This document shows, in pieces, positions 25,101-31,612 of a DNA stretch of 64,000 bases. The stretch is from Atrina japonica (Eukaryota > Mollusca > Bivalvia > Pterioida > Pinnidae), in NCBI GenBank assembly GCA_030159075.1, contig BROG01000265.1:248001-312000 (forward strand), given 5' to 3'. Made by a program: the position numbers and the translations under genes. Below the pieces are notes generated by a model. It saw only the letters and a program-made list of their open reading frames with translations, searched no databases and was not told where the DNA came from. Positions within the stretch are counted from its first letter, which is position 1. The number at the start of each line of letters is the position of its first letter.

Positions 25101-25382
25101 CAGTCCGTAACATAGGTTAAACATTCTCTTTGAGAGTTAATCTAGAAATTTGACCCAGTTCTGTCACATGATTGGTTTAGATTTTCGATACAACTTGGTG
25201 AATTATCAAACTGTCAGTTTTGAGTAATTTTCAAATTTAGTTGGACCTCTAGTGATTTTATGATCTTTATTTTTCATTTTTGTACAGGTGAGAGATGCTT
25301 GGATAATGGAACAAATATGATGGCACTTTACTTCACCAATCCTAATGCCGAGTGGATAATTAAATCAGACATCTCTAGGTAG
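3619..25382 (+). CDS. ARHGAP18: RhoGAP protein, ARHGAP18/28/40 (conundrum) family, 3' thirteen exons
   Basis: GTPase-activating protein for Rho-type small GTPases. By family knowledge it stimulates GTP hydrolysis on RhoA-like proteins and affects actin, cell shape and migration; the fly relative binds Moesin. Exons: 3619-3758, 7166-7204, 8348-8510, 10115-10206, 14195-14272, 15416-15575, 16097-16179, 17528-17740, 18730-18804, 19902-19964, 21653-21792, 24245-24351, 25288-25382. All introns are GT/AG and all phases agree, giving 481 codons plus TAG after a split first codon. In visible numbering: family motif LTRIVDLSGSDM (about 70-81), RhoGAP domain about 114-322 with EGILRIPG (arginine finger R161), K200 and R204 in MKQFLRELPIPLL, and N281 in MAPNLF. 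The C-terminal module is GVIRVQAP (373-380), LYEVGGNIGERC and NPNAEWIIKS near the end, as in ARHGAP18. The 5' exons lie outside the window. Vertebrate paralogues 18, 28 and 40 cannot be told apart; an invertebrate pro-orthologue is likely. Confidence 0.93.
3782..4060 (-). mobile_element. SINE family B, minus strand
   Basis: Read on the minus strand: GACCGGGTGGTTAAAGCATC head, GAACCATGAAGTCTCTCAC, GGAACCTAACTGATTTT, AGTTTACTTGGGGAAGGC, GGTTCTCTCCTTCACCA. The same order recurs in about ten places in the window, so this is an interspersed tRNA-derived SINE. Confidence 0.75.
4061..4247. other. Intron sequence, nothing recognised
   Basis: Unique-looking intron DNA between a SINE and a mini inverted-repeat element. 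Confidence 0.4.
4248..4412. mobile_element. MITE, GAGACCAC family, diverged copy
   Basis: Starts TACACTGGATACTGTCTTGA and GAGACCACCCAG, and ends in the inverted counterpart GTGGTCTCTCACGAGAG. Relative of the complete copy at 18863-19033. Confidence 0.6.
4413..6320. other. Intron sequence with a GT microsatellite
   Basis: AT-rich intron. A (GT)n run lies at about 5225-5258. The short frames at 5664-6069 overlap on both strands and have no family features, so no gene is called. Confidence 0.5.
6321..6515 (+). mobile_element. SINE family A, 5'-truncated
   Basis: Shares with the 60.7-kb copy GGATGAGACAGTA, CTGCTCAATGGCCATAAGTG, CATATGAGTGAAAGATTC and GTGGGACGTTAAACAAC. The tRNA head is missing. 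It lies in the intron between exons A and B, same strand as the gene. Confidence 0.85.
6788..6998 (-). mobile_element. SINE family B, diverged, minus strand
   Basis: Carries the inverted order ATGGTGGAG, AAACTAG, CACAAGTGAAAATTAGCAAA, GGGTTTGAAC and TGATGTTATAACCATTTGG, a decayed copy of the family. Confidence 0.5.
7005..7095. mobile_element. TTAA-flanked mini element, family P1
   Basis: TTAACCCTTTCACTGCTAAG to GATGAAAGGGTTAA: an imperfect inverted repeat of about 90 bp bounded by TTAA on both sides. The TTAA target suggests a piggyBac-type non-autonomous element. Six relatives occur in the window. Confidence 0.75.
7166..7204 (+). CDS. ARHGAP18: Exon B: 39-bp microexon
   Basis: Phase-0 microexon between TTTTGACAG and GTAAGTATG, encoding MQAAGLENEDDLP (residues 47-59). 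Being a multiple of three it could be skipped without shifting the frame. It is supported by ideal splice sites and phase agreement with exons A and C, not by recognisable homology, so it is less sure than the GAP exons. A 22-bp tandem array begins just downstream of its donor. Confidence 0.6.
7220..7930. repeat. 22-bp minisatellite after the donor of exon B
   Basis: Unit of 22 bp on the pattern CCTGTACATGTGGATAGATA plus TA, regular at 7506, 7528, 7550 and 7572 and decayed at both ends. It starts within about 20 bp of the exon B donor. TACCTGTA in the unit matches the exon-intron junction TACCT|GTAAGT, so the array may have been seeded at the junction. It ends in a (TATC)n/(TA)n tract. Confidence 0.8.
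7956..8060. repeat. (TCTA)n and (TA)n microsatellite
   Basis: About eight TCTA units followed by an interrupted TA run. Confidence 0.95.
8061..8222. mobile_element. MITE with TACAGTGAAACCTG ends
   Basis: TACAGTGAAACCTGTATATA at the left and AACAGGTTTTACTGTATA at the right form inverted ends of a 160-bp element bounded by TA, as in mariner-type mini elements. A (TA)n run follows at 8218-8242. Confidence 0.65.
8348..8510 (+). CDS. ARHGAP18: Exon C: pre-GAP conserved block
   Basis: 163 bp after TATTTCAG, ending AAAG|GTAAGT with one base of a split codon. It encodes residues 60-113, including DKLGLTRIVDLSGSDMDQLH and LAHIELTALFDRHNI. This matches the ARHGAP18-type block before the GAP domain (TGTTRIGDL...LALIELTALYD in the human protein, from family knowledge). 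It ends in a basic stretch, YYRRKGKKRFK, which could contact membrane or the GTPase. Confidence 0.92.
8525..8945. repeat. 29-bp minisatellite after the donor of exon C
   Basis: About 14 copies of a 29-bp unit (TTTTTATGCCACACTCACCA then ATTTCTCAG), starting about 20 bp after the donor. Many units end in TTTCTCAG, which reads as a good 3' splice site with a pyrimidine tract. None is next to an exon. Confidence 0.88.
8946..9370. other. Intron sequence echoed inside the 40-bp array
   Basis: No repeat of its own, but short pieces of this stretch appear in the same order between units of the array at 10,250-10,820. See findings. Confidence 0.6.
9371..9465. mobile_element. Mini element family P1
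   Basis: CCCTTTTCACCCTTAG to TAGGGTTGATAGGTAA with the family core GGTATGCTCTTTCTGATG and GACCAGTCTATTTCGGTC. The TTAA ends are eroded. Confidence 0.65.
9640..10000. repeat. Tandem duplication of about 180 bp
   Basis: Two copies of GTCTGTCTGTAATTC, TTACATATAAARTGCAATAT, GGATTSTGATACAGTAACCA, CAYCTA and GGGGTCAAAAT, at about 9660-9820 and 9840-10000. The C/T-rich GTCTGTCTGT start is common in interspersed mollusc repeats. Confidence 0.75.
10115..10206 (+). CDS. ARHGAP18: Exon D: start of RhoGAP domain
   Basis: 92 bp from TTTTTCAG to GAT|GTAAGT. It encodes residues 114-144, with ENGLFGVPLQNLIENDQR and ending VPIVFMD, equivalent to GLFCVPLTALLEQDQR and IPLIF in the human protein. The last 30 coding bases plus the first 10 intron bases form the 40-bp unit of the large downstream array. 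Because the exon is constrained, it is probably the master copy. Confidence 0.93.
10169..12489 (+). repeat. 40-bp minisatellite made of the exon D donor junction
   Basis: Unit AATGTTCAAGTTCCTATTGT then GTTCATGGATGTAAGTTTGT. The first unit is the real end of exon D plus its donor (GAT|GTAAGT at 10206/10207). Clean 40-bp periodicity runs from about 11,690 to 12,489, with AAAG, GTTG and one-base variants. I count about 40 GTAAGT sites embedded in recognisable units. The stretch 10,207-11,690 is irregular and mixed with other intron sequence. Reading through the first donor gives VSL then TAA. Confidence 0.93.
12490..12963. other. Intron sequence, nothing recognised
   Basis: AT-rich unique-looking DNA after the array ends. 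Confidence 0.4.
12964..13045. mobile_element. Mini element family P2, truncated
   Basis: ACTCATCAACCCCTGAAAAA through GACCAGTCCAAAT, then cut by the TA run. Other copies are complete. Confidence 0.7.
13044..13106. repeat. (TA)n microsatellite
   Basis: About 30 uninterrupted TA units, replacing the end of a P2 mini element. Confidence 0.97.
13107..14194. other. Intron sequence without recognised element
   Basis: No clear repeat or exon. Short frames on both strands (13252-13452 plus, 13613-13858 minus) have no family features. Confidence 0.4.
14195..14272 (+). CDS. ARHGAP18: Exon E: RhoGAP arginine-finger exon
   Basis: 78 bp, phase 0, between TATTTTTACAG and GTGAGT. It encodes residues 145-170, including LEVEGILRIPGSTTRVK. 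R161 in EGILRIPG is the catalytic arginine finger that RhoGAPs insert into the GTPase active site, so the protein is expected to be catalytically competent. Confidence 0.95.
14622..14875 (+). mobile_element. SINE family B
   Basis: Head CATGGTCGTGTGGTTTGACC, then GAACCATGAAGTCTCTCAC, CCAGCTGGAACCCAAGCTGA, CCAGTTTACTAGCAGAAAGC and ATTATATAACTGAAGAATG, with the family's AGTGTGATGTTAAA end. It is in the intron after exon E. The last 40 bp hold a short direct repeat (TTTTAAGATTCAAAGTCAAA twice, 14864-14924). Confidence 0.78.
15416..15575 (+). CDS. ARHGAP18: Exon F: RhoGAP core
   Basis: 160 bp between TTCTTCACAG and GTACGT, ending in one base of a split Ser codon. It encodes residues 171-223: QELEEKFYQGAVSW, then DAAAIMKQFLRELPIPLLTYE. 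K200 and R204 correspond to the conserved Lys and Arg of the RhoGAP fold that support GTPase binding and the active site. Confidence 0.95.
16097..16179 (+). CDS. ARHGAP18: Exon G: RhoGAP core helix
   Basis: 83 bp between AAATTTCAG and GTGAGA. It encodes residues 224-251, with KDKKHQLQALNLLVILLP and then HRHSLQ. This matches TKKQQLQALNLLVILLPDANR in the human family member. Confidence 0.95.
16180..17527. repeat. Diverged internal duplication in the intron between exons G and H
   Basis: Three similar blocks near 16,200-16,450, 16,490-16,860 and 16,950-17,160. They share patterns such as GAATGGTAGA/GAGAATGATAGAATC, CTCCCATGCTTCAA, TTTATGYAYRYAGATAAA and TTGTGATGTCAT..TTGTGTAGCTTGTC. An old tandem duplication of roughly 350 bp is likely. 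Confidence 0.5.
17528..17740 (+). CDS. ARHGAP18: Exon H: end of RhoGAP domain
   Basis: 213 bp, phase 0, from TTTTTCAG to GTAGGT. It encodes residues 252-322, including MSNVAMIMAPNLFLAPASRS and MAAGTSNIVMMLIKYQHLLWT. N273 and N281 are the conserved Asn positions of the last catalytic RhoGAP helix. It is the longest exon here and is followed by an intron made almost entirely of tandem repeat. Confidence 0.96.
17760..18729 (+). repeat. Roughly 60-bp minisatellite filling the intron up to the acceptor of exon I
   Basis: Unit TTTTGGACTCTATTTTATAT, ACACTGAGCCTGACTTTACT, GACAGATGTTGTTGACGATA, with a 45-bp variant containing CTTAGCTTGTTTGGACTCAT. It occupies nearly all of the 989-bp intron. Each main unit has CTGAC branch-point-like motifs followed by CTGACAG. 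The final unit changes CTATTTTCTATAC to CTATTTTCAG and becomes the real acceptor. Long frames across it (198 codons) are out of frame with exon I. Confidence 0.9.
18730..18804 (+). CDS. ARHGAP18: Exon I: post-GAP helix
   Basis: 75 bp, phase 0, after CTATTTTCAG and before GTAAGT. It encodes VPQFLLQQMRHQNDLEIQRK and then a basic stretch (residues 323-347), equivalent to IPKFIVNQVRKQN in human ARHGAP18. Its acceptor is the terminal variant of the roughly 60-bp intronic array. Confidence 0.92.
18863..19033. mobile_element. MITE, GAGACCAC family, complete
   Basis: TACAGTGGAACCTGTCGTTA and GAGACCAC at the left, GTGGTCACTTAAGACAGG and TTCCATTGTA at the right: inverted ends of about 28 bp on a 171-bp element with TA at both borders, as in Tc1/mariner-type MITEs. 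Confidence 0.85.
19126..19182. repeat. 26-bp tandem duplication
   Basis: CTTATACAATAACTGATTAA plus TTATAC occurs twice in a row. Confidence 0.8.
19418..19558. mobile_element. MITE, GAGACCAC family
   Basis: TACAGTGAGTCTTGAGAGAC at the left and GTCTCTCAGGACAGGTTTTA at the right. Shorter relative of the 18,863 copy. Confidence 0.75.
19902..19964 (+). CDS. ARHGAP18: Exon J: basic linker
   Basis: 63 bp, phase 0, after a T-rich tract ending TTCAG and before GTACAC. It encodes IMKFLGRKDKSDVYKKPVLQ plus E (residues 348-368), similar in position and charge to the MKKLLKKMAYDREKY stretch of the human protein. Confidence 0.85.
20095..20187. mobile_element. Mini element family P1
   Basis: TTAATCCTTACAACACTACA to TAGGGGGTAAAGGGGTAA, with core AATAGACTGGTCCAAAATAA. 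About 90 bp. Confidence 0.7.
20672..20995 (+). mobile_element. SINE family B interrupted by a nested mini element
   Basis: Head TGTGGCTGAGTGTTTAGGCC, then a 90-bp TTAA-type mini element (20704-20793), then the SINE resumes with GACGTCACT, CCCGCTGGAACCTAAGCTGA and ACCATATAACTGAAAAG. The nesting shows the mini element is mobile and younger than the SINE. Confidence 0.75.
20704..20793. mobile_element. Mini element family P1, nested in a SINE
   Basis: CTAACCCTTTCAACCCTACA to CAGGGGTGAAAAGGTTAA. It splits a SINE B copy and is itself complete. Confidence 0.75.
21160..21652 (+). repeat. 22-bp minisatellite next to the acceptor of exon K, split by a MITE
   Basis: Unit TTGGGTCGAGTACTTAACTT plus TG; five copies at 21160-21255 and five at 21534-21635. 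Each carries TACTTAAC, which resembles a branch-point sequence. The last copy lies about 20-35 bp upstream of the TTTTTGCAG acceptor. A 270-bp MITE interrupts the array. Confidence 0.85.
21256..21525. mobile_element. MITE with CATATAACCTGGCGGG ends
   Basis: CCATATAACCTGGCGGGATG at the left and ACTCCACCCTGCCATCTTAT at the right are inverted copies (about 23 bp). The interior holds GAGTTTAAATTTTAGTTAAT and ACTAGAGTAATCGTTCC-like blocks shared with copies at 33.9 and 38.6 kb. Confidence 0.85.
21653..21792 (+). CDS. ARHGAP18: Exon K: C-terminal module
   Basis: 140 bp between TTTTTGCAG and GTAAGA. It encodes residues 369-414: DFEEGVIRVQAPNLIKS, IKLTDHMTAGDIVEKFR, then a split Arg codon. GVIRVQAP and the LT...TAGDIV..F pattern are diagnostic of the ARHGAP18/28/40 C-terminus, which looks like a small ubiquitin/RA-like fold. 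Confidence 0.94.
22050..22450. repeat. 34-bp minisatellite in the intron after exon K
   Basis: About 12 copies of ACTCCATAGACCAGGTGCAA then AATTGACCCTTTTA, starting about 260 bp after the donor. The first copies are more diverged. Its AGACCA core resembles the P1 mini element core, a possible seed. Confidence 0.88.
22451..24244. other. Intron sequence before exon L
   Basis: Mostly unique-looking. At 23,250-23,460 the motif AACTTCGAGGTTTCAAGA recurs in both orientations (also AACCTCAAGGTTTTGAGAAC), probably a decayed inverted-repeat element. No exon seen. Confidence 0.45.
24245..24351 (+). CDS. ARHGAP18: Exon L: C-terminal module, continued
   Basis: 107 bp after a long T-tract ending TTAG, before GTAGGA. 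It encodes residues 415-450: RDHNKKRREPSFFTSDPKQ and AHLYEVGGNIG. The acceptor reads TTAGAG. Using the second AG (exon from 24247) would put TAA in frame after two codons, so the first AG must be used. The LYEVGGNIG motif matches LYEIGGNIG of ARHGAP18. Confidence 0.93.
24790..25053. repeat. Tandem duplication of about 130 bp in the last intron
   Basis: Two copies of TGCAGATATGTT..TCAACAAGTATKTACKGAAAAC, then TTGAGGCAAC, CAATATGTG and GGAGCACATTTAAAACTG, spaced about 135 bp. They lie about 235 bp before the last exon. Confidence 0.85.
25288..25382 (+). CDS. ARHGAP18: Exon M: last coding exon with stop
   Basis: 95 bp after TTTTTGTACAG. It encodes GERCLDNGTNMMALYF and NPNAEWIIKSDISR, then TAG (25380-25382). 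The human protein ends NPNAEWVIKSKPL, so the stop is in the expected place. A GTAGTA overlaps the stop, but nothing suggests it is a donor. Confidence 0.95.
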
Positions 25383-25621
25383 TACATACATAGATATGGT
25401 TTTCACACCAGTGTCCAATTACATTGGTCACTCTGGACGTTCTACTGGATAACCAAAATTTCGAAACCATCAGCAGACAAGTTCACATGTAATTGCTCAT
25501 AAAGACTTCATTTTACATGAAATATATGAACATTTCTTAATTTTTATTTTTATATTTTCATCCAAAAATTATTCAAACATACATGTATTTTTTCAATGAA
25601 TTTTGTTTTTCAAATTTACAC
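25383..25621. other. 3' UTR of the RhoGAP gene, likely
   Basis: Sequence after the stop. It runs into a P2 mini element and then the candidate poly(A) signals. Confidence 0.4.
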
Positions 25622-25713
25622 CTAAACTCATCAACCCCTGAAAAACAATGAACTCTTCTGTAGATCCATGACTTTGGCTGATCCATATGTGTCTATAGGG
25701 GTAAATAAGTTAA
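25622..25713. mobile_element. Mini element family P2
   Basis: CTAAACTCATCAACCCCTGA to TAGGGGTAAATAAGTTAA with core AACAATGAACTCTTCTGTAG. About 92 bp. If the poly(A) signals are right, it lies inside the 3' UTR. Confidence 0.8.
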
Positions 25714-25837
25714 TAAGTGTTGAGAGTAAGGATATTGGAAGTAGAACTGTTTGGTGCAATTTTTATGTTCAGTTTTTTGTTGAAGCATAAATATTTGGCA
25801 TGAGAAATTTTGCTGTACATTTTTGTTTCACATTTTT

Positions 25838-25856
25838 AATAAATTTATGAAATAAA
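25838..25856 (+). terminator. Candidate poly(A) signals of the RhoGAP gene
   Basis: Two AATAAA hexamers (25838-25843 and 25851-25856) lie about 460 bp after the stop codon, the first close pair downstream. They would give a 3' UTR of roughly 0.5 kb. AATAAA is common in such AT-rich DNA, so this is a candidate only. Confidence 0.4.
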
Positions 25857-25859
25857 ATT

Positions 25860-27300
25860 GACTCACATGAGGCAGAGTCTAGTAAATCTGAAGTCGTAAG
25901 TCTCATGGGAACTTATTCATTTTATTGAGGTATATGACAGGGAGCAATTTTGTACCATAATGATAAAACTAGTGAATTTTTCTACAGTAAGTAGAATATA
26001 CCGTAGTATGTTAATTGTACTAAAAATACCATGTTACTTGTATTAATATATTGTTGGGAGAATTCATTGTACTTAAGTAAACTGTGGGAGAAATCATTGT
26101 ACCCAGCTTAAAGTGGGGAAAGTTGATATCATTTTAGTTGTATAATAGGAATTGCTAACTAGGCATATTTTTTAACGTCATTTACAAGAACCATACTGCA
26201 GTAACAAAAGCTTAAATTTTGTGTAGATTTATTCATTTTGATATGACATCATTCCCGATGGAAAGTCACATTCCAATAGAAATTTCTTAAAATTATCATG
26301 ATTAAAGAGTGTTTTCACAAAAAATCTAAAAAAATTGATAACAAATACTTAAAAAAATTAAATTTGTATTGCAATATAAAACTGTGAGAAATCATTGTAG
26401 CACATGTACTATAGCATGCAGAGGCTGGGTTTATTATACTTAATTGTATTACGGAAGCTTTCATCTATAGTGTATTTTTATAAAAGTGTGAACTGTCTGA
26501 TATTATCCTCAAGTCATGTGTTCACAAAATAAATTCTAGAACCATAAAACTATCAAATGAAAGCAGTTTAACAAAAATGCTGTGGTCGTTTTTGTCTAAA
26601 TATTTCGGACTGCAGGTGACAGTTTTTATATTAACTTAACATGTTAAACCAAATGAGACCTAAAGTATACCAGGGGAGATAATCATTGGCAGCTTAACTT
26701 TGTTTATTACGAGTATTGTATGCATATCCAGGGACAAACTTGTGAACTACATGTAATAATGTCAGAAAAATTTATAGTTGTTAAACTGAATTTGGGTTGT
26801 TACTATAGTAATTATGTAGAAGTAGTGAATGTAAGTTCTATTTAAGAAGCTGTGATGTTTAACATATTCAAGCTCAAACATATGTGATCATTGTCATAAT
26901 TCTATATTTCATTGTTTGTTTAACATGTATCAAGGCCCAGGAAGAAGCAGCTTATGTTTAATGAAAAACACACAAGTTCAGGGGTCCAGTCAAAAAGTTT
27001 TAAGCTCTTAGTCATAAATCAATTAAATAACTTAAAAACAAAACGTAGAACTGTTTTATCAACCCTACCCTAATTTAAGGAATACATAAACCTGCTATGC
27101 TTTACAAAGATAAACTATGACGCCTGAAATAATGACCTAACCTCTCGGTAGCTATAATGTCAGGACCTTATTTGGTCTTAAGTCACAAGTCTTTTTTGTA
27201 AAATTGTCACAAGTCATAAGTGTGGTCTTAAGATAAAGACTTGCAACCTTTCTTACATTGTAGATGCTCCCCATGGCCCTCATATGAAAAACATGCTCAG
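25860..27300. other. Intergenic sequence, nothing recognised
   Basis: AT-rich unique-looking DNA. No exon or repeat family is evident, apart from short TGGGAGAAATCATTGTA-type echoes at 26,050-26,110. Confidence 0.4.
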
Positions 27301-27314
27301 GCCATTTGCTGATA

Positions 27315-27875
27315 TATACATGATAAATAAAGTAAAACTTGAATATAACAAACTCGGTTTGTATGGATTCAGGCACATAACGAATCAGTAGATAATCCCC
27401 GACTGCACCTCTATAATCCCCGACTGCACCTCTATATATTCTTAGTCGAAAAACAATTTTATTACTAATTTTATGTAACAAATATTTGACTATAACAAAC
27501 CAATTTCCATGTCCCTTGACGTCCCAACCAATGTCTTTTATAGTATTATAACAAAGTGATCCATATCATTAAAACAAAAGTCAATTGTGGACTTTTTCAC
27601 CAAGCATCAGCATGCCTAATCTCTGATTAAATAAGTTGTGTAAATTAAAAAAAACCCAAAAAGTGTGGTTTCTTTTTACTTCATAGGAAAGATCCTTTCT
27701 TTTTTTTTATTGGGATAGTTCATGTTTAGGCTGGATTTAGAGTGATTTTAGTTCATAATGAATTGTATTGTAACCATTCAGCCCACTTCCCTTTAACTAT
27801 ATAACGAACTCTCTTTATAATGATTTGAAAGATAAGGTCCTTTGAAATTCATTATATGCAGGTTTGACTGTATAG
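27315..27875. mobile_element. Probable MITE with AACTTGAATATAACAAAC end
   Basis: The left end AAAGTAAAACTTGAATATAA CAAACTCGG is mirrored at the right by TTCATTATATGCAGGTTTGA and CTGTA. The interior has TATAACAAACCAATTTCC and ACTATATAACGAACTCTC, typical of a pair of diverged inverted elements. Confidence 0.5.
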
Positions 27876-27879
27876 ATAT

Positions 27880-28215
27880 CTGTATTGTTATTTGTTGTGT
27901 TTTAGAACTGTAAAAATTTAAGGAACCATTCTCACAGTGAAGTTTTTCATTTATTTTTGAAACTTGCTGTATCAGAGTTTTTCTCACCTTGTTTAGTGAA
28001 CTTCCAACCACCATGACCGCCATTGAAAAATCTTTGTAATACAATTGTTGTCAAAATTCTCTAAGTGCTGTTATGTGACAAATGTATTCTCTGTAGCACT
28101 GTAAACATTTAATGAATCATTCTCCTGGTGAAGTTTTTATTTCTCTAGAAATATGCTGTATCAGAGCTTTTTTGACCTTGTTTAATGGACCTCTCCAACC
28201 ACCATGGAAAAATCT
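27880..28215. repeat. Diverged tandem duplication of about 170 bp
   Basis: Two copies share ACTGTAAA, CATTCTC, GTGAAGTTTTT, TGCTGTATCAGAG, ACCTTGTTTA and CCAACCACCATG (27,900-28,040 and 28,095-28,215). Confidence 0.8.
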
Positions 28216-28504
28216 TAATAAAATAGGTTTATTAGCAACCACAATCAATTCTGTTCTGTAAGAGTTGCACAATCACCTTGAAACAGTCCTATACAAAGAA
28301 AGCCAAAAATTCCAGTGCCATATATTCAAATCTCTATACCTTCTTTTTGGCTAACCTCTTCGAAATCGGGTTAGGAAGTGTGTGAGAGGGGGGTGGGGGT
28401 TATGCATCCATATGGGTGTCATGTTAAAAAAAAAACTACAAAATTGAACCACAGTAAATATAAATAGATAAATAGAAGATTATCACATTGATGACATTTG
28501 ATAG

Positions 28505-28722
28505 TTACTGGGAACTTCTGTGGCCTAGTGGTTAGAGCATCACTTCTGGTCAGTGTAGTATTGAGCCCTGCTGATTTTTGTGAGAATGTTTGTCACTTTT
28601 CTTGTGGAAGGCCAATGGTTGTTTCCTGAGTACATTGTTACCGCCTTGTCCACCAATAAAAAGTGGCCGCCACCATATCACTGAAAAATTATCGAGTGTG
28701 GCATAAAAATGTTAAGTGCTGT
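28505..28722 (+). mobile_element. SINE family B, near full length
   Basis: A tRNA-like head, TGGCCTAGTGGTTAGAGCAT, has a good A-box match. It is followed by CACTTCTGGTCAGTGTAGTA, GAAGGCCAATGGTTG, CCACCATATCACTGAAAAAT and GAGTGTGGCATAAAAATG. Confidence 0.78.
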
Positions 28723-29157
28723 ACATATACGTATGTAAGTTTCAGTTCATGGATTTCTAGTCACACAACATAGATCATGTAAATTATGTTTAGCATATAT
28801 TGTGTTGTTGTATGGTGCTAAAGTATTTAATATAATCGACAAGCTCCATGTGCCAGTTGTCAATTCGCTCTTGAACTATGAAAGTGTATATATAATTGTA
28901 AACTATAATTTTCTTTTACATTGAATTAGTCAAAACTCATGAGAAGGGAGATACACCTTGATACAAATGAAAATTGATGCAAAACAGATTGTTTTAGAAT
29001 ATCAGGTATCTGACATTTATTACCTGACAATATAGGTTACCTTAGATTGATTACTTGTCAGTATAGGTTACCTGACAATATAGTATATCTGAAATTAATT
29101 ACCTGTCTCCTGACATGATGGTAGTTGAATTAGCAGTTTAGTAGTAGCATAGGCAGC
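28723..29157. other. Intergenic sequence with a short TACCTGACA repeat
   Basis: At 29,000-29,105 the motif TTACCTGACAATATAGGTTA recurs three times, decayed. Otherwise nothing recognised. Confidence 0.5.
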
Positions 29158-29405
29158 CCATAATATGTATATAAAGTGATTAAAAAAAGCAAACTCGGCC
29201 CATATTATATCATGTATATAAATCGACGAAAAAAAAGCAAACTCAGCCCATAATATATCGTGTATATAAAGCGATAAAAAAAGCAAACTCGGCCCATATT
29301 ATATCATGTATATAAATTGATAAAAAAAAAAAGCAAACTCGACCCATGATATATCATGTATATGAAGTGATAAAAAAGCAAACTAAGCCCGTATTATATC
29401 ATGTA
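29158..29405. repeat. 47-bp minisatellite
   Basis: Five copies of TATATAAAGTGATAAAAAAA, GCAAACTCGGCCCATATTAT and ATCATG. The short minus-strand frame here is repeat translation. A MITE is inserted at its right edge. Confidence 0.9.
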
Positions 29406-29864
29406 CAGTGGAATCTCGCTATCTCGAAATTCACAGGACCGCCCATTTACTTCGGAATAACCAAAATTTTCAATTCACATATTTTCTATTCTTATTGGAC
29501 AATGAATAGACCTACTCAGGGTACCGCTTAATTCAAATTGGATCTAAGCAATTATTAATTACACTTTCATCTTGGCTCGTTAACTGAAGTCAAATTTCCC
29601 GTGTAAACAAGTAATTTTAAGAATGATTTTTGTGTACAAAATGTAAACCATCAATCACAGATGGTAATTTCAAGATAACAAGTGACGATTCTGTAATATT
29701 TCGATACTTCGGACCAGAAAAATACTTTGAGATAAGTGAAATTTAGAGATATCCGGAATAGATGTAGTATAAACATACAGTAAAATAATCGGGGCCAGCC
29801 GTTTGACTTTGACATAACCAGAATTTGGACTCATTCGATTTTGACATAACGAGATTTCACTGTA
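29404..29864. mobile_element. MITE with TACAGTGGAATCTCG ends
   Basis: TACAGTGGAATCTCGCTATC TCGAAATTC at the left and ATAACGAGATTTCACTGTA at the right are inverted. A 461-bp composite with further inverted pieces inside (TTTTGAC and ATAACCA blocks), bounded by TA. Confidence 0.8.
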
Positions 29865-29940
29865 TATAAATTGATAAAAAAAAAAATGATTTGCTTCCTA
29901 AATTTCAATGAGATTTGTGAAAACCGTGACTATGATGAAT

Positions 29941-30065
29941 ATTAAAACCGCCAGGTATTTTCCATATTAAAACCGCCAGGTATTTTCCATATTAAAACTG
30001 CCAGGTATTTTCCATATTAAAACTGCCAGGTATTTTCCATATTAAAACCGCCAGGTATTTTCCAT
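29941..30065. repeat. 25-bp minisatellite, five exact-length copies
   Basis: ATTAAAACCGCCAGGTATTT plus TCCAT, five times; the only variation is C/T at one site. It is the youngest-looking array in the window. Confidence 0.95.
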
Positions 30066-31612
30066 CTATACAGTGTTTTTTGTTGTTGTTCGATACAAAC
30101 CAATGCCCTGTAGGTTTACAATAGAAATTTTAGATTGGAAATTACATGTGTAAAAGAGGATGCAAGTGTAAATTCACCGGGATTGACAGTGCGAATCACA
30201 TCAGATTGTCACCTATCCAGATGCTGACCGCGCTGTACATTGCTTAACTTTAGTACATGAATATAAACACTAATCGTCCAACCACAAAAGCTAGCTATTG
30301 GACTATAGACAGTTAATCTGCCTATATCCTGGACACAAGTAAAAGAGGAGGCAAGTATCGTTATACAGGGTAGAGCAATAGTTGTCGATGTTGTAAACAT
30401 TTGTACATACTGTCTCAACGTAAAAATGAAACTAATGAACCTGTGTAAAATGAGAATGTTTTTATGATTTTTAACTAAATATCACCATAGAATAACTATT
30501 GAAAATTCCCATGCCCTAGAAATGATATTTCAAGTTGCTGTCAGTTTTACATGGTAATGATATTTGATATTCTTTTTATGTGCCCTACCCCTGCCTATCA
30601 AAGCTCGTGGGAACATATTAATTTGAGTCTGTCTGATTTCAGCAAATTGGTTTGCTTTCTATAACTTTTGTTTCTTTCCTTCAGTTTTAACCCAATGTTG
30701 TATGTTACTGTATATTTGTTTAATTTCGTGGGGAGAAAATTTCACGTTTTTCTGAAAGGACCTTATTCATGGGTATTAAAAAAGAAAGACCGTTTCCAAA
30801 ACAGAAGTGTAATAAGAGTTGAAGTAAATTAAAGCTTGTCTTTCGTTTATATGATTTCTGGTTATATATGAATACATTTTGATAGGAAATAACTTATTTT
30901 TATTTTTATTGTAAACGTATTATCTTTCTGATACTTTTTAAGTATAAAGTGTTATATTCATGGGTATTTAATTTTCTTTGACTGCAATTATATTGAAATT
31001 AATCCCTGCGAATAAAAGCAACTATACAGTACTTTATATTGATGAGATATTGGATGAGTTGGATTATGGGTATTATTTAGCGATATTTGCGAGAGTTATG
31101 GGACTTAAGAATTGTCACTGATGACCTAGCTGTCAAAGGCACATGTTTTTGAAACACGTGTTTTTCCATCAATGCATATCTAGGTTATTTCATTATGATG
31201 TTAGCTTGCATTATGACATTGAGTTTCTTACCATGTTCCTTTGATGGTAACCCTGAAGATTATGACCTTGACCTAGAAAAATATGTACTAGTTGACCTTG
31301 TATAACAGAACCAAATAGTTACTTCAGGTAACACACATCATTTACTAGCTGGTATTTATGAAGTTTGATATAGTCCCATGTTCTTATTGTCTCATTTTTT
31401 GTGTTTATATTTATATAATTGATTTGTACATATTGAACTACTACATGTAGTTGGTCATTTTGTATTATCTCGTCTTTATATCTTTATGATCATCCAGGCC
31501 CAAGTATAACAAAGTGTTACTGTACTTTAAAATGTAGGTCAAAATCAGAATATAGTGGATGGAATTCTCCCATCATTTACTCCTGTAGTAGATGTTTAAA
31601 GTGCATATGTAA
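30066..31612. other. Intergenic sequence
   Basis: No gene features. A GAGAGTTATGGGACTTAAGA segment (31,090) is shared with 15,085 and 34,562 and marks an interspersed repeat. A minus-strand frame at 30,209-30,418 has no support. Confidence 0.4.
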
